Under the pieces are notes generated by a model. The model saw only the letters and a program-made list of their open reading frames with translations, searched no databases and had not been told where the DNA came from. The translations under genes and the position numbers were made by a program. A DNA stretch of 64,000 nt from JAGVSR01 sp963825555 (lineage in GTDB: Bacteria; Pseudomonadota; Alphaproteobacteria; Rhizobiales; Hyphomicrobiaceae), in NCBI GenBank assembly GCA_963825555.1, contig CAWGTZ010000008.1:1-64000 (forward strand), written 5' to 3'. Shown here one piece after another: positions 52,341-60,645 of the stretch (its first letter is position 1; the number at the start of each line of letters is the position of its first letter).

Positions 52341-53738
52341 TCACGCGGCGGGCCGGCGCAGCAGAATATCCGCAGCGACGTTGATGCGCTTCAAACGCTC
52401 CTCGCGTGCGATGCGATCGGCTTCGCCGGTGGCCATGTCCGGATGCCAACTCTGGCGCAGTGCCTCCACGATCTTGCGCACGACGGCGTCATTCGCGTCG
52501 CCACTCAATCCGAGTGTCTCGAGCGCCTCGCCGCGCGTTGCCGGCATACCGTTGTTGGCTGCACGTTCCGGCCCAGCGAGCGCAGGAGAGGCCGGCGTAT
52601 CGCGTACGACAAGCGCCTGTCCGATGCCCGAGCAGGCCGGAGACGCGGGCTCGGAAAATCCTGGAAGGACGGGCTCCACGCTTCCGCGAGCCGCCGGCAC
52701 CGGCCCCATCGGACTGGCAGCCTGTTTCTTGAGGATCATCAGCAGAACGCCGAATGTCGCAAGCGCGATGGCGAGCGCGATCATAAGCGGCGGCACGCTC
52801 AAGTCCGGCATCCGCGCCGTTCCTTCCCAGCCCAGCACGCTCGTTCCGCCCGAGGGCGCCACATCGGCCGCGGGATCGGCAGGTATTTCGACGGCGGCAA
52901 CCACGGTATCGGGCACACTCTGGTGAGCCTCGGCGGCCGCGCGCACCTGACCGGCGGCCGGATTATTGAGAATCGTCGGCGCGAAGGGCTCCGAGGGTGT
53001 ACCGGGGATGGGCGCTTTCTCGGTGCTCGATGTTTCGACAGGCGCTTCTCCGGCTGGCGATGGTGGAGGCGCGATGGCCGCGGTTTCGGAAGGTGCGGAC
53101 ACCGGTGGAGCGGAGAGTGCCGGCGCGGGCTTGCGCTCGGGCAGAGGCGCTTCTTTCAAAGGCTCGGTTTGTACCTGCGAAAACCGGTCCTCCGCGCCAT
53201 TCTCCAGAGCCGCAACACGCGGATCGAGCGGCGTGAAAATCGCGTTGGCACCGGCAAGAGGTGCGAAACCGGCGGGAAATTCCACGACACCGCTCCCGCC
53301 AGAGCGGGGGCGCTCCGGGTAGGGGTAACCGCCAGTCTCGTAGCGGTTCCGGCGGTCTCCGAAACGATAGACGACCCGCCCGGCCTCGAGCGTTGCGCGC
53401 TGGTCCGTCGCCCGGGAGATCGCAGCGTAAAAATCGGGCCAGCTCACGCGATCGCGCCCACAGTTCATCGCGAACCGATGGATCTCGAAGGTGCGGCAGC
53501 GATCGGGGTTCTGCCGCGAACAGGCGCGAAACGGCCTCACCTCGCGCGCACCGAGGATCCGATAGGCCTGATCGGAAGACGGCGTCGCGCGAACGGCCCC
53601 GCTGGCCATCGTGCATTCGAAGGGAAGAACGATCTGTTCGGCGCTCTGCGCATGCGCAACCGCGCCCGCCGCGATCACCGTCAACAGGGTGATCGCAACG
53701 TGCCTCAGCCAAGCGATTCCGGGCCCAATTCTGCGCAT
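52341..53738 (-). CDS. exported membrane protein with C-terminal J-like domain
   Basis: A 465-residue protein in an unusual order. Signal-like segment (HVAITLLTVIAAGAVAHA), a Cys-containing domain (VLPFECTMASGAV, CSRQNPDRCRTFEIHRFAMNC), a long Pro/Ala/Ser linker, one membrane helix near residue 320 (PPLMIALAIALATFGVLLMI), and a C-terminal helical domain: ALETLGLSGDANDAVVRKIV, LRQSWHPDMATGEADR, RLKRINVAADIL. The HPD in SWHPD is the DnaK-stimulating motif of J-domains, so this end may recruit a chaperone in the cytoplasm while the N-terminal domain lies in the periplasm. I recall similar proteins in related genera, without known function. Confidence 0.8.
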   Translation of the reverse strand: MRRIGPGIAWLRHVAITLLTVIAAGAVAHAQSAEQIVLPFECTMASGAVRATPSSDQAYRILGAREVRPFRACSRQNPDRCRTFEIHRFAMNCGRDRVSWPDFYAAISRATDQRATLEAGRVVYRFGDRRNRYETGGYPYPERPRSGGSGVVEFPAGFAPLAGANAIFTPLDPRVAALENGAEDRFSQVQTEPLKEAPLPERKPAPALSAPPVSAPSETAAIAPPPSPAGEAPVETSSTEKAPIPGTPSEPFAPTILNNPAAGQVRAAAEAHQSVPDTVVAAVEIPADPAADVAPSGGTSVLGWEGTARMPDLSVPPLMIALAIALATFGVLLMILKKQAASPMGPVPAARGSVEPVLPGFSEPASPACSGIGQALVVRDTPASPALAGPERAANNGMPATRGEALETLGLSGDANDAVVRKIVEALRQSWHPDMATGEADRIAREERLKRINVAADILLRRPAA

Positions 53739-54147
53739 GCGGCGGAGCCTAGCCTCAAGCATGGCAGCTTTGTGTCAGACGGGCGCACGTCCCGGGGAGG
53801 AGGCATGCACCGTTGCCGCATGGTCACGTGGGGGATCATCGTCCGTGAACGGCGGCCTCAGGTTCCTCGCTCAACTTCCATCAGCAGGCGCTCGGCCTTG
53901 GTATCTTCGATGCGATTGGCGAAGCGCTTCGCCTCCTGCTCAGGATGGGCGTCGGATGTTGCGGGCAAGACCGTCGGCACCGACCCTTTGGATCGCAACC
54001 TCAGGCCAAACACTGGTTCGTGCCTAGCGCCGGATTGAAAAAGGGCGCCGCAGCTTGAGCTTTGTTCAAGGTTGGAGGTGAACTCGGTTCAGGCTACAGG
54101 GGATCTTGGTTTACGCAGTCTCAATAACCAACCAGGGAGCGCGCCCC
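53739..54147. other. gap before the TetR gene with a possible small gene
   Basis: Most of this 409-base gap is without a clear gene, except the short minus-strand frame at 53858-54013, listed separately. No convincing promoter is seen. GGAGG lies at 54076-54080 on the plus strand but is too far from the TetR start. Confidence 0.4.
53858..54013 (-). CDS. possible 51-residue protein
   Basis: From a GTG at 54011-54013 the frame runs 51 codons with protein-like composition, especially the charged helix EQEAKRFANRIEDTKAERLL and ending MEVERGT. Only AGG precedes the GTG, at 9 bases, and the frame is open for another 25 codons upstream without a start codon, so it may also be a remnant. No family recognised. 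Confidence 0.3.
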   Translation of the reverse strand: MFGLRLRSKGSVPTVLPATSDAHPEQEAKRFANRIEDTKAERLLMEVERGT

Positions 54148-54816
54148 ATGCCGGAGCCGAAATCCGGGACCCGGTCGCAACCGGTAGCCAAGCCATCGAA
54201 GTCCGCCGCGGCTGAACGCGAAATCCGCGGCCGCGGCGACCTTCGCGCGCACATTCTCACCCGCGCGCGCGCAATCGTGGACGGCGAAGGCCTCGCCGCA
54301 GTCCAGGCGCGGCGGCTCGCGGTGGAGGGCGGCTGCTCGGTCGGGACGCTCTATAATATTTTCGGGGACCGCGATGGGTTGATCCTCGCCATCAACCGCC
54401 AGACGTTGACCGAGATGGGCGAGGTTCTCGAGGCCGTGCGTGCGGCGACCCCGAAGGAACCTCTCGAGGCGCGCCTCAGCGCGCTGGCACGCGCCTACAC
54501 GGCCTTTGCGCTTGAGAACCTGAACCGCTGGCTCGCCGTCTTCGAGTTCCGCCTGCCCGACAACACGCCGCTTCCGGCCGACTATGAAGCGTTGCGCGCA
54601 CGGCTCCTCGGTCTTCTGGAAGAAACGATCGGGGAAGATGTGCCGGACGCCGACGAGCGCCGGACCGCCGCGCGCGCACTTTTCGGGGCGGCTCACGGCA
54701 TCCTGCATTTGGCCGTGAACAACCGGCTGTCCGACTTCGACAAGGACGCGCTTGAACGAGATCTGCGCTTCATCGTCAAAGCCGCGGCCGCCGGCATGAG
54801 CCGCCGCACGTCATGA
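54148..54816 (+). CDS. TetR/AcrR-family transcriptional regulator
   Basis: A 222-residue repressor-type protein. The N-terminal HTH covers residues about 30-80: HILTRARAIVDGEGLAAVQA, RRLAVEGGCSVGTLYNIFGD, with the TetR signature GTLYNIFGDRDGLI. The C-terminal helical domain (ARAYTAFALENLNRWLAVFE) resembles TetR_C_33-like (WHG) ligand domains. ATG 54148 is chosen; an earlier start 14 codons upstream is less likely. No adjacent co-directional target; the ligand is unknown. Confidence 0.9.
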   Translation: MPEPKSGTRSQPVAKPSKSAAAEREIRGRGDLRAHILTRARAIVDGEGLAAVQARRLAVEGGCSVGTLYNIFGDRDGLILAINRQTLTEMGEVLEAVRAATPKEPLEARLSALARAYTAFALENLNRWLAVFEFRLPDNTPLPADYEALRARLLGLLEETIGEDVPDADERRTAARALFGAAHGILHLAVNNRLSDFDKDALERDLRFIVKAAAAGMSRRTS

Positions 54817-54837
54817 ATTTCGGATTGTGGGAAGATT

Positions 54838-54913
54838 GGTAGCGGGACCCGGACTTGAACCGGGGACCTACGGATTATGATTCCGCCGCTCTAACCAACT
54901 GAGCTATCCCGCC
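54838..54913 (-). tRNA. tRNA-Met (CAT), elongator type
   Basis: Minus-strand cloverleaf of 76 bases including an encoded CCA. Acceptor GGCGGGA/TCCCGCT, D-arm GCTCAGTTGGTTAGAGC, anticodon stem GCGGA/TCCGT with loop ATCATAA (anticodon CAT), variable AGGTC and T-arm CCCGGTTCAAGTCCGGG. It lacks the initiator features (mismatched 1-72 with CCA stem GGG/CCC anticodon pairs), so it is elongator Met; a tRNA-Ile2 reading is less likely on sequence. Confidence 0.95.
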
Positions 54914-54962
54914 ATACCAGAGCGCGTCTATAGGGACGCGCGGGTAAACCTGTCAAGCGACA

Positions 54963-54982
54963 CGCCCGCACGGTTGCGGGCG
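54963..54982. repeat. hairpin beside tRNA-Met
   Basis: CGCCCGCA (54963-54970) pairs perfectly with TGCGGGCG (54975-54982), loop CGGT. A second small hairpin, CCCGGC/GCCGGG, follows at 55022-55037. Both lie between the methyltransferase stop and the tRNA 5' end and may end transcription of the methyltransferase gene. Confidence 0.45.
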
Positions 54983-55042
54983 CTCGCATCGTGATGGACC
55001 CCATGGCTCTTTTCGACTGAGCCCGGCGGAGGCCGGGTCGGA

Positions 55043-55771
55043 TTACTCGGCCGCTATGGCGCTCGTTGCCGCGGCCTTCTCGAAGCGCATCATGGTGAAG
55101 ATGCCGAAGGGACGCAGCGACCGGCGTTCCACCAGCTTGAGATCGTCGCAGACCATCACGCGCGAGTGGTCGAACACGGGCCGCCAGCCCAGCAGGTCGG
55201 CGAACGGAGCCATGCGCCGCTCGACCCAGCCGCGCACGCCCTCTTCCTGGCTGAAATGATTGACGATCACCACCTCGCCGCCGGGCTTCGTCACGCGGGA
55301 GAGTTCCCGCATGACCTTCTCCGGGTCGGGCACGACGGTCATGACGTACATGGCCACCGTCGTGTCGAAGGAGTTGTCGGGGAATTCCAGTTCTCCCGCA
55401 TCCATCTCGTGCAGGCCCTTGACGTTGGTCAGGCCCACCTCGGCGACGCGCTGGCGCGCCTTCTCCAGCATCTCGCGGGACAGGTCGATGCCGACGATCT
55501 CCAGATCGCGTTTGTAATCAGGGAGCGAAAGTCCCGTCCCGACACCCACCTCCAGCACACTGCCGACCCGGTTGCGGTTGATCGCCTCGACGGCGTGATG
55601 ACGGCCCTCGGTCGCCACCTTGCCGAAGGTATGGTCATAGACCGGCGCCCAGCGCTTGTAAGCCGACCTCACCGCATCCTCATGGATGTGGCCGATGTGA
55701 ACGATGCGACCGCCGGACTTCTGCACCGGAACGTTCGTACGGCGCGCCTTGGGCCGCGAATTGGAAATCAT
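55043..55771 (-). CDS. class I SAM methyltransferase (PmtA-like)
   Basis: A 242-residue methyltransferase. The motif-I glycine loop VLEVGVGTGLSLPDY, the acidic end of strand 2 (IVGIDLSREMLEKAR), motif DAGELEFPDNSFDTTVAMYV and MRELSRVTKPGGEVVIVNHF are all normal. The front, DAVRSAYKRWAPVYDHTFG, resembles the phosphatidylethanolamine N-methyltransferases (PmtA) of alphaproteobacteria, which make phosphatidylcholine. That substrate is likely but not certain. The ATG at 55771 is used. It follows mnmA on the same strand after 49 bases. Confidence 0.85.
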   Translation of the reverse strand: MISNSRPKARRTNVPVQKSGGRIVHIGHIHEDAVRSAYKRWAPVYDHTFGKVATEGRHHAVEAINRNRVGSVLEVGVGTGLSLPDYKRDLEIVGIDLSREMLEKARQRVAEVGLTNVKGLHEMDAGELEFPDNSFDTTVAMYVMTVVPDPEKVMRELSRVTKPGGEVVIVNHFSQEEGVRGWVERRMAPFADLLGWRPVFDHSRVMVCDDLKLVERRSLRPFGIFTMMRFEKAAATSAIAAE

Positions 55772-55820
55772 CTGCAACCTCGCTCTTTCGACCAGCCCAT
55801 CCTGGACCGTCCAGTCCGCC

Positions 55821-57032
55821 TCAGCCCGAACGGCGCGTCCGTTCGGCCATGGCGGGCCGAACAGGATCGGCCCCCCGCTTACCCCCTCCATCCGGCCGAT
55901 CACCGGACTTCAGCGTCTTCACGATGGTTCCACCGCCCAGCACGCGCGCCTCCGCCGACCCATCGGCATAAAAAACGCACGCCTGCCCTGCCGCGACGCC
56001 CTGCTGGCCGTCGCTCAGAAGTACTTTGATCGAGCCATCTTCGTCACACGTCAATATGGCAGGTTGTGTCGGCTGGGAGGACCGCACACGCACATAGACG
56101 CGCTTTTCCTGCCGCGCAGCCTCTTCCAAAGGCTCATCGCCCAACCAATTGACGCTCTTGAGCACGAGACCGGTGGTCTCCAGCGCCTGGCGCGGGCCGA
56201 CGATCACTTCGTTGCGGCCGGCATCGAGGCGCACCACGAACAGGGGTTCCTGGCTCGGAATGCGGATGCCCCGGCGCTGGCCGACCGTGTAATTGATGAT
56301 TTCGTCGTGGCGGCCGAGCCGGCGGCCGTCGATATGTACGATGTCGCCGGCCTGCAGCGCGCCGGGCTTCAAGCGTTCGATAACGTCCGTGTAGCGGCCT
56401 TTGGGCACGAAGCAGATGTCCTGGCTGTCGGACTTGTCGGCCACGGGCAGGCCGAGTTCCCGCGCCAGGTCCCGCACCTCGGCCTTGGTCAGATCACCCA
56501 AGGGGAACATCAGCCGCTCGAGCTGGCTGCGCGTGGTGGCGAACAGAAAATAGCTCTGGTCGCGTTCAGCATCGCACGCCCGGCTGAGCACGGGGCCCGA
56601 GGACGTCTGCTCCAGACGGATGTAATGCCCTGTCGCGAGCTTCTCAGCGCCCAGTTCGAGCGCCATCTCCAGGAGATCCTTGAACTTGATCTCCTGATTA
56701 CAGGTGACACAGGGAATGGGGGTCTCGCCGGCCATATAGCTGTCGGCGAAGCCGCTCATGACCGTGTCGGCGAAGCGCTTCTCGTAATCGAGGACATAGT
56801 GCGGGATGCCGAGAAGATCGGCAACGCGGCGGGCGTCCTGGATATCCTGGCCAGCGCAGCAGGCGCCCTTGCGCGCCGTGGCCTCGCCATGGTCGTAGAG
56901 CTGGAGCGTGATGCCCACGACATCGTAGCCCTGACGCTTGAGGAGGGCGGCGACCAGGGAGCTGTCCACGCCACCCGACATGGCCACGACCACGCGCTGC
57001 CCCGCGCCTACGGACGGGTGCAGGACAGACAT
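55821..57032 (-). CDS. mnmA: tRNA-specific 2-thiouridylase MnmA
   Basis: MnmA thiolates U34 of tRNA-Lys, Glu and Gln. The 403-residue protein begins with the PP-loop VVVAMSGGVDSSLVAAL, has the catalytic Cys pair in PIPCVTCNQEIKF and KSDSQDICFVPKG, and the tRNA-binding segment ATGHYIRLE. The central and C-terminal beta-barrels follow (INYTVGQRRGI; VGPRQALETTGLVL). The ATG at 57032 matches the family start. About 25 extra residues at the C-terminus (SGDRPDGGGKRGADPVRPAM) go beyond the usual end. Confidence 0.96.
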   Translation of the reverse strand: MSVLHPSVGAGQRVVVAMSGGVDSSLVAALLKRQGYDVVGITLQLYDHGEATARKGACCAGQDIQDARRVADLLGIPHYVLDYEKRFADTVMSGFADSYMAGETPIPCVTCNQEIKFKDLLEMALELGAEKLATGHYIRLEQTSSGPVLSRACDAERDQSYFLFATTRSQLERLMFPLGDLTKAEVRDLARELGLPVADKSDSQDICFVPKGRYTDVIERLKPGALQAGDIVHIDGRRLGRHDEIINYTVGQRRGIRIPSQEPLFVVRLDAGRNEVIVGPRQALETTGLVLKSVNWLGDEPLEEAARQEKRVYVRVRSSQPTQPAILTCDEDGSIKVLLSDGQQGVAAGQACVFYADGSAEARVLGGGTIVKTLKSGDRPDGGGKRGADPVRPAMAERTRRSG

Positions 57033-57559
57033 TCGTGTCTCATTCTGTGGGCTCACGTGCGTGACCACGGCAATTCCGTCAGCTCTAAATACGGGCGCAT
57101 CCGCTCGATCTGGCAACCGGGCGGGGCCCGAACAGCCCAAAACGACCCTTCGGCTATACCGCATGCTGCAGTGTCAACACTGCGGCAGCGCAACATGCCC
57201 GGTCGCCGAAGGGCAGACCAGCGGTTTGTTTAACGCTGCTGAGGCAACGGTTGCAAGTTTTCCAGTAAGCATTCGGGCTGGAATTGCGAAACTTTGATCC
57301 CGTTGGCCCGATGCCTGCATTGAACCTGTTCTCAGAACCCGGTCCCGCGCCCGAATTCGGGAGCCAGGGACCGCAAATCGAAATGGGACGGCAACGAGCA
57401 TCCCGCAATGGAGCAAACGACCCACATTGGCATCAACCTTAACGGCTTGGAGCCGATTGGGCGGACAAGCATTTATGGTAAGTTTACTCAGTAGGTTAGG
57501 CCGAATTTAATAGCAGCCTGTTAGTTTAGATCAGTGGTCATCAAGGTGTATTGAGTATC
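57033..57559. other. divergent intergenic region, mnmA / sciP
   Basis: A 527-base gap between divergent genes. It contains CAGTGT-CA-ACACTG at 57169-57182, an AT-richer stretch from 57465 to 57550 that probably holds the sciP promoter, and a CtrA-type box at 57496-57510. No gene is supported. Confidence 0.55.
57496..57510 (+). promoter_or_regulatory. candidate CtrA-binding box upstream of sciP
   Basis: TTAG-GCCGAAT-TTAA matches the CtrA consensus TTAA-N7-TTAA at seven of eight fixed positions. It lies 50 bases before the sciP ATG. CtrA is known to activate sciP in Caulobacter, and ctrA is 2.3 kb away, so the placement makes sense. Confidence 0.55.
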
Positions 57560-57838
57560 ATGACCGAACATCACATGAGAGCGCGGACGCGCTATGTCAT
57601 CGGACCCGATGGGTCCCCGCTGACTATAGCCGATCTTCCGCCGAAGGACACGAAACGCTGGGTTATCCGGCGCAAGGCAGAAGTCGTCGCGGCTGTCCGG
57701 GGCGGGCTCCTCAGCATTGAGGAAGCTTGTGAGCGGTACAAGCTGACCGTGGACGAGTTCTTGTCCTGGCAGCGGTCGATCGATCAGCATGGTCTTCCGG
57801 GGCTCCGCGCCACGAAGATCCAGGATTACCGCCGCTGA
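57560..57838 (+). CDS. sciP: CtrA inhibitor SciP (DUF1153)
   Basis: SciP is a small HTH protein that blocks CtrA-driven transcription in G1 by preventing RNA polymerase recruitment. The 92-residue product carries the near-invariant DUF1153 core: RYVIGPDGSPLTIADLP, KRWVIRRKAEVVAAVRGGLL, ACERYKLTVDEFLSWQ, HGLPGLRATKIQDYRR. The ATG at 57560 is chosen; another at 57575 is possible. AAGG lies about 13 bases upstream. A candidate CtrA box is 50 bases upstream. It is transcribed towards ctrA, with the lipoprotein and fliJ genes on the opposite strand between them. Confidence 0.95.
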   Translation: MTEHHMRARTRYVIGPDGSPLTIADLPPKDTKRWVIRRKAEVVAAVRGGLLSIEEACERYKLTVDEFLSWQRSIDQHGLPGLRATKIQDYRR

Positions 57839-57968
57839 CACACAGCCGGTGCGGGCCGGACCGAGTTTAAGCGCGTCGCTTCGAGAGATCGGGGCGGCGC
57901 GTATTGGTTCAATCCGCCCGCCTCGGGTGGAGCGCGGAGAGCGCTAGGCCAGTCCGCTTCGTCAACGG

Positions 57969-58544
57969 TTACCGTCCGACGTTCTGGACTTGGGACTTCT
58001 TGGCCGGCGCGAGGTCGGCTTCCGATCCCCAGCCGGCCGTCACCGGACCCTCCCCGCAGCCCTCGTCCGCCGCCGCCCACCGCCGGACGTCGCCCTCGAG
58101 CCGTTTGGCAAACTCCTCCGGCAGTTTCCGGTTTTCGATCTCGAGCTTCGCACCCCCAGAAACGGGAACGATGGCCAGCCGCCAAGCGCGGATCGAGCGC
58201 GGATCGGCAACCTGCTTGTCACGAGAATGAATGGCGATAACCGAACCGCCGCCCTTCGAGGGCGGATCGGCCTCCGCGTGATAAATGTAAGCAGGTTTCA
58301 AAGGGCCATTGGCGCCGAACCAGCACGTCAGAATTCCGCGCGCAACGCGGGTATAGACCTCGGTCGGGGATCCCACAGGCTGCGGCGCAACCGCAAGAGC
58401 CGCGACGGACTTAAGGGGCGAACTTTCCGGCGCAACGTCCACGGCCGGAAGGGTCAAAGGCGAAGGACCATCGGCCCCGGCGCAGCCCGCAAGGGTGGCG
58501 AAGGCAATAAGGGGCAGAACCCGCAGAGGCGACAACGCGCGCAT
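57969..58544 (-). CDS. probable lipoprotein, unknown function
   Basis: A 191-residue protein with a type II signal: LRVLPLIAFATLAGCAGADG, lipobox LAGC. The ATG at 58544 is chosen because the signal peptide begins there. The mature part is beta-rich with ARGILTCWFGANGPLKPAYI and ends RWAAADEGCGEGPVTAGWG; the two Cys could bond. It should be anchored in the envelope facing the periplasm. I know no family name. It lies between convergent sciP and fliJ, on the minus strand. Confidence 0.8.
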   Translation of the reverse strand: MRALSPLRVLPLIAFATLAGCAGADGPSPLTLPAVDVAPESSPLKSVAALAVAPQPVGSPTEVYTRVARGILTCWFGANGPLKPAYIYHAEADPPSKGGGSVIAIHSRDKQVADPRSIRAWRLAIVPVSGGAKLEIENRKLPEEFAKRLEGDVRRWAAADEGCGEGPVTAGWGSEADLAPAKKSQVQNVGR

Positions 58545-58674
58545 ATTTGGCAAATGCCTGACCTGAAGGATCGGACGCACACGCGGAAATGTATGACAAC
58601 CGGCCAATACAGGCCGGCTATTGACCGGTGCTTGGCATGGGATTGCGGCCAAGACAAGCCGCCGGGCACGACGA

Positions 58675-58696
58675 AGGCCGGGATCGCTCCCGGCCT
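58675..58696. terminator. hairpin after fliJ-like gene
   Basis: AGGCCGGGA (58675-58683) pairs perfectly with TCCCGGCCT (58688-58696), loop TCGC. It lies 90 bases beyond the fliJ-like stop in the minus direction. Without a T-tract it is only a possible terminator. Confidence 0.4.
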
Positions 58697-58787
58697 CGAC
58701 TTGCTGATACCATAATTTCCCCGGCCCGCCCCTGACCGACCTCAGTTCTCGCGAATACTGAGGAGGTTGGAACCCGTCGATACTGAG

Positions 58788-59174
58788 CTAGCGCAGAATC
58801 GCGCCGTCCGAGGCGTCGTTCCGGCGACGGTTGCCGCCGCGCTCGGTCTCGCGCGGCTCGTTGGCCAAGGCCCGCGTCAACTGTTCGGCCGCCTCGTCGC
58901 GATCCTTCATGGCCGCTTCGAGTTTCATCTTCAGCTCGTCGACCGAGGCCCGAAGGTTGTCGCGGCGCACGCTGGCCGATTTGGCATAGGTCGAATAGGA
59001 AAAATGCGCCGGATCCTTGATACCGGTGCGCTCTTCCTCAGCCTGAATCTGGCGGTCCAGGTCTCCGGCAATCGTCTCGAACTCACGGATCATGAGTTCC
59101 AGATCGGCCACCTTCCGGGCCTTCTCATCGGCTTCAAAGCGCTTCAGCCGCAGCGCCGTCTCACGTGGCTTCAT
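58788..59174 (-). CDS. fliJ: FliJ-like flagellar export protein
   Basis: FliJ is the coiled-coil partner of the flagellar export ATPase FliI. The 128-residue protein is one long charged helix pair: RETALRLKRFEADEKARKVA, LELMIREFETIAGDLDRQIQ, EEERTGIKDPAHFSYSTYAK, NLRASVDELKMKLEAAMKDR. The DPAHFSYxTYAK turn is typical of the FliJ branch found next to ctrA in Hyphomicrobiales. fliI and other flagellar genes are absent from the window, so motility cannot be inferred. It diverges from ctrA. Confidence 0.82.
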   Translation of the reverse strand: MKPRETALRLKRFEADEKARKVADLELMIREFETIAGDLDRQIQAEEERTGIKDPAHFSYSTYAKSASVRRDNLRASVDELKMKLEAAMKDRDEAAEQLTRALANEPRETERGGNRRRNDASDGAILR

Positions 59175-59852
59175 GGTTCGATACCCCTAACATGTTCGAA
59201 CTCCTGTTCACCCCTATCAAGAACCGTGCCAGCTGACCTATTTTGCTCAGCGCCTAATGCAAAGTCCCTTCACCAGGTTGACGGCTTAAGCGGAAACGAA
59301 CGCCCTGCTCACTAAATCCACCGTACACAATACAAGTAGCATATGCCAATTAAGTTGCGGTAAAGCAACGGGATGGAAAGCTTTGCTAAAGTTTTGCTTG
59401 GCGTCCCGAAAAAGATTCGCAGGACGCCTGGGGTTGGGCCGCGAATTCTGATACCTGTAGATTCGTGTGCGATTGTGCTTGGCAAACTGGGAATCGCCAT
59501 AGTGGGAGCTGCGGCCGGGCAGGGCTGCGAGTTGCTCTCATAGACAGGGCGACAACAGGGTCAGGCCGGGCGTACGCCGGGGTTGGTGGGTAATCTTTTC
59601 AAATTGCGTAAGACGCGCGTTCCGGAGTCTTCCGGACGAATGCTCTTCTTTTGCCCGTCTCCAATGCCCGTTACGTAAAAGTTTTTGGGAGGCTCAATCC
59701 TCTCATTACGGAATTAGGTTTTGTTAACCTATGGAAGGTAAATTCCTTAAAAGGGATTAGCACACGGCCAAATAATGCGCCGCGGCTAGCGTTCTCTTCA
59801 TCATCTGGGCAGGCGACCTGGCGACGGGACAGGGAAGAGAGGAACTAACGAA
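59175..59852. other. ctrA upstream region
   Basis: A 678-base gap, long for this genome, that should hold the ctrA promoters. GANTC sites, the target of the cell-cycle methylase CcrM, occur at 59460, 59491 and 59625. The stretch 59690-59765 is AT-rich with TTAA at 59724 and 59747 and a TTAA-N6-TTAG arrangement at 59747-59760, one base short of CtrA spacing. A 56-codon plus-strand frame at 59373-59543 (MESFAKVLLG start, hydrophobic VLGKLGIAIVGAAAG) has a weak ribosome binding site and is not called. Confidence 0.5.
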
Positions 59853-60554
59853 ATGCGAGTCCTTCTGATCGAGGACGACAGCGCAACCGCGCAGAGCATC
59901 GAACTGATGCTCCAGTCTGAGGGCTTTAACGTCTACACAACCGATCTTGGCGAGGAGGGAGTGGACCTCGGCAAGCTCTATGACTACGACATTATCCTTC
60001 TGGATCTCAATTTGCCGGACATGAGCGGCTACGAAGTCCTGAAGACACTGCGAGTCAGCAAGGTTTCCACGCCGATCCTCATTCTCTCCGGCCTCGCTCA
60101 GATCGAGGACAAGGTGAAGGGGCTGGGCTTCGGCGCCGACGACTACATGACGAAGCCGTTCCATAAGGACGAGCTGGTCGCCCGCATCCACGCCATCGTG
60201 CGCCGCTCCAAGGGCCATGCTCAGTCGGTCATCGAAACCGGCGACCTACGCGTCAACCTCGACACGAAGACCGTCGAAGTCAACGGCCAGCGCGTGCATC
60301 TGACCGGCAAGGAATACCAGATGCTCGAGCTTCTTTCGCTCCGCAAGGGCACGACGCTCACCAAGGAAATGTTCCTCAATCATCTTTACGGGGGCATGGA
60401 CGAGCCGGAATTGAAGATTATCGACGTCTTCATCTGCAAGCTCCGCAAGAAGCTGAAAGAGGTCACCGGAGCACCGAACGGCTACATCGAGACGGTCTGG
60501 GGACGCGGCTACGTGCTGCGCGATCCCGGCGACGAAGGTACCGTCGCGGCCTGA
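59853..60554 (+). CDS. ctrA: cell-cycle master regulator CtrA
   Basis: CtrA is the essential OmpR-type response regulator that controls division, motility and, in some species, replication initiation. The 233-residue protein starts RVLLIEDDSATAQSIELML, with phospho-acceptor Asp51 in IILLDLNLPDMSG and Lys in MTKPFHKDEL. The winged-helix domain has HLTGKEYQMLELLSLRKGTT, KEMFLNHLYGGMDEPELKII and the recognition segment DVFICKLRKKL. It ends GDEGTVAA; the two terminal Ala fit the ClpXP degron of Caulobacter CtrA. GAGAGGAA precedes the ATG. A strong terminator follows. Confidence 0.98.
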   Translation: MRVLLIEDDSATAQSIELMLQSEGFNVYTTDLGEEGVDLGKLYDYDIILLDLNLPDMSGYEVLKTLRVSKVSTPILILSGLAQIEDKVKGLGFGADDYMTKPFHKDELVARIHAIVRRSKGHAQSVIETGDLRVNLDTKTVEVNGQRVHLTGKEYQMLELLSLRKGTTLTKEMFLNHLYGGMDEPELKIIDVFICKLRKKLKEVTGAPNGYIETVWGRGYVLRDPGDEGTVAA

Positions 60555-60590
60555 ACTACGGCCTTTTCCGTCTGTCCTGAACAAATCAAC

Positions 60591-60625
60591 AGGGGCCTGG
60601 ATATCGCCAGGCCCCTGTATTTTTT
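60591..60625 (+). terminator. Rho-independent terminator of ctrA
   Basis: AGGGGCCTGG (60591-60600) pairs perfectly with CCAGGCCCCT (60607-60616), loop ATATCG, followed by GTATTTTTTG. It lies 36 bases after the ctrA stop. In the minus direction it may also help end the FKBP transcript. Confidence 0.93.
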
Positions 60626-60645
60626 GACAAATATTTGCAGCGGCC

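Noticed and set aside
52443..54038. 531-codon plus-strand frame opposite the J-domain gene
   Set aside because: Arg/Gly-rich shadow; the minus strand has signal peptide, membrane helix and HPD motif.
55704..57233. 509-codon plus-strand frame opposite mnmA and the methyltransferase
   Set aside because: Shadow of two well-identified genes.
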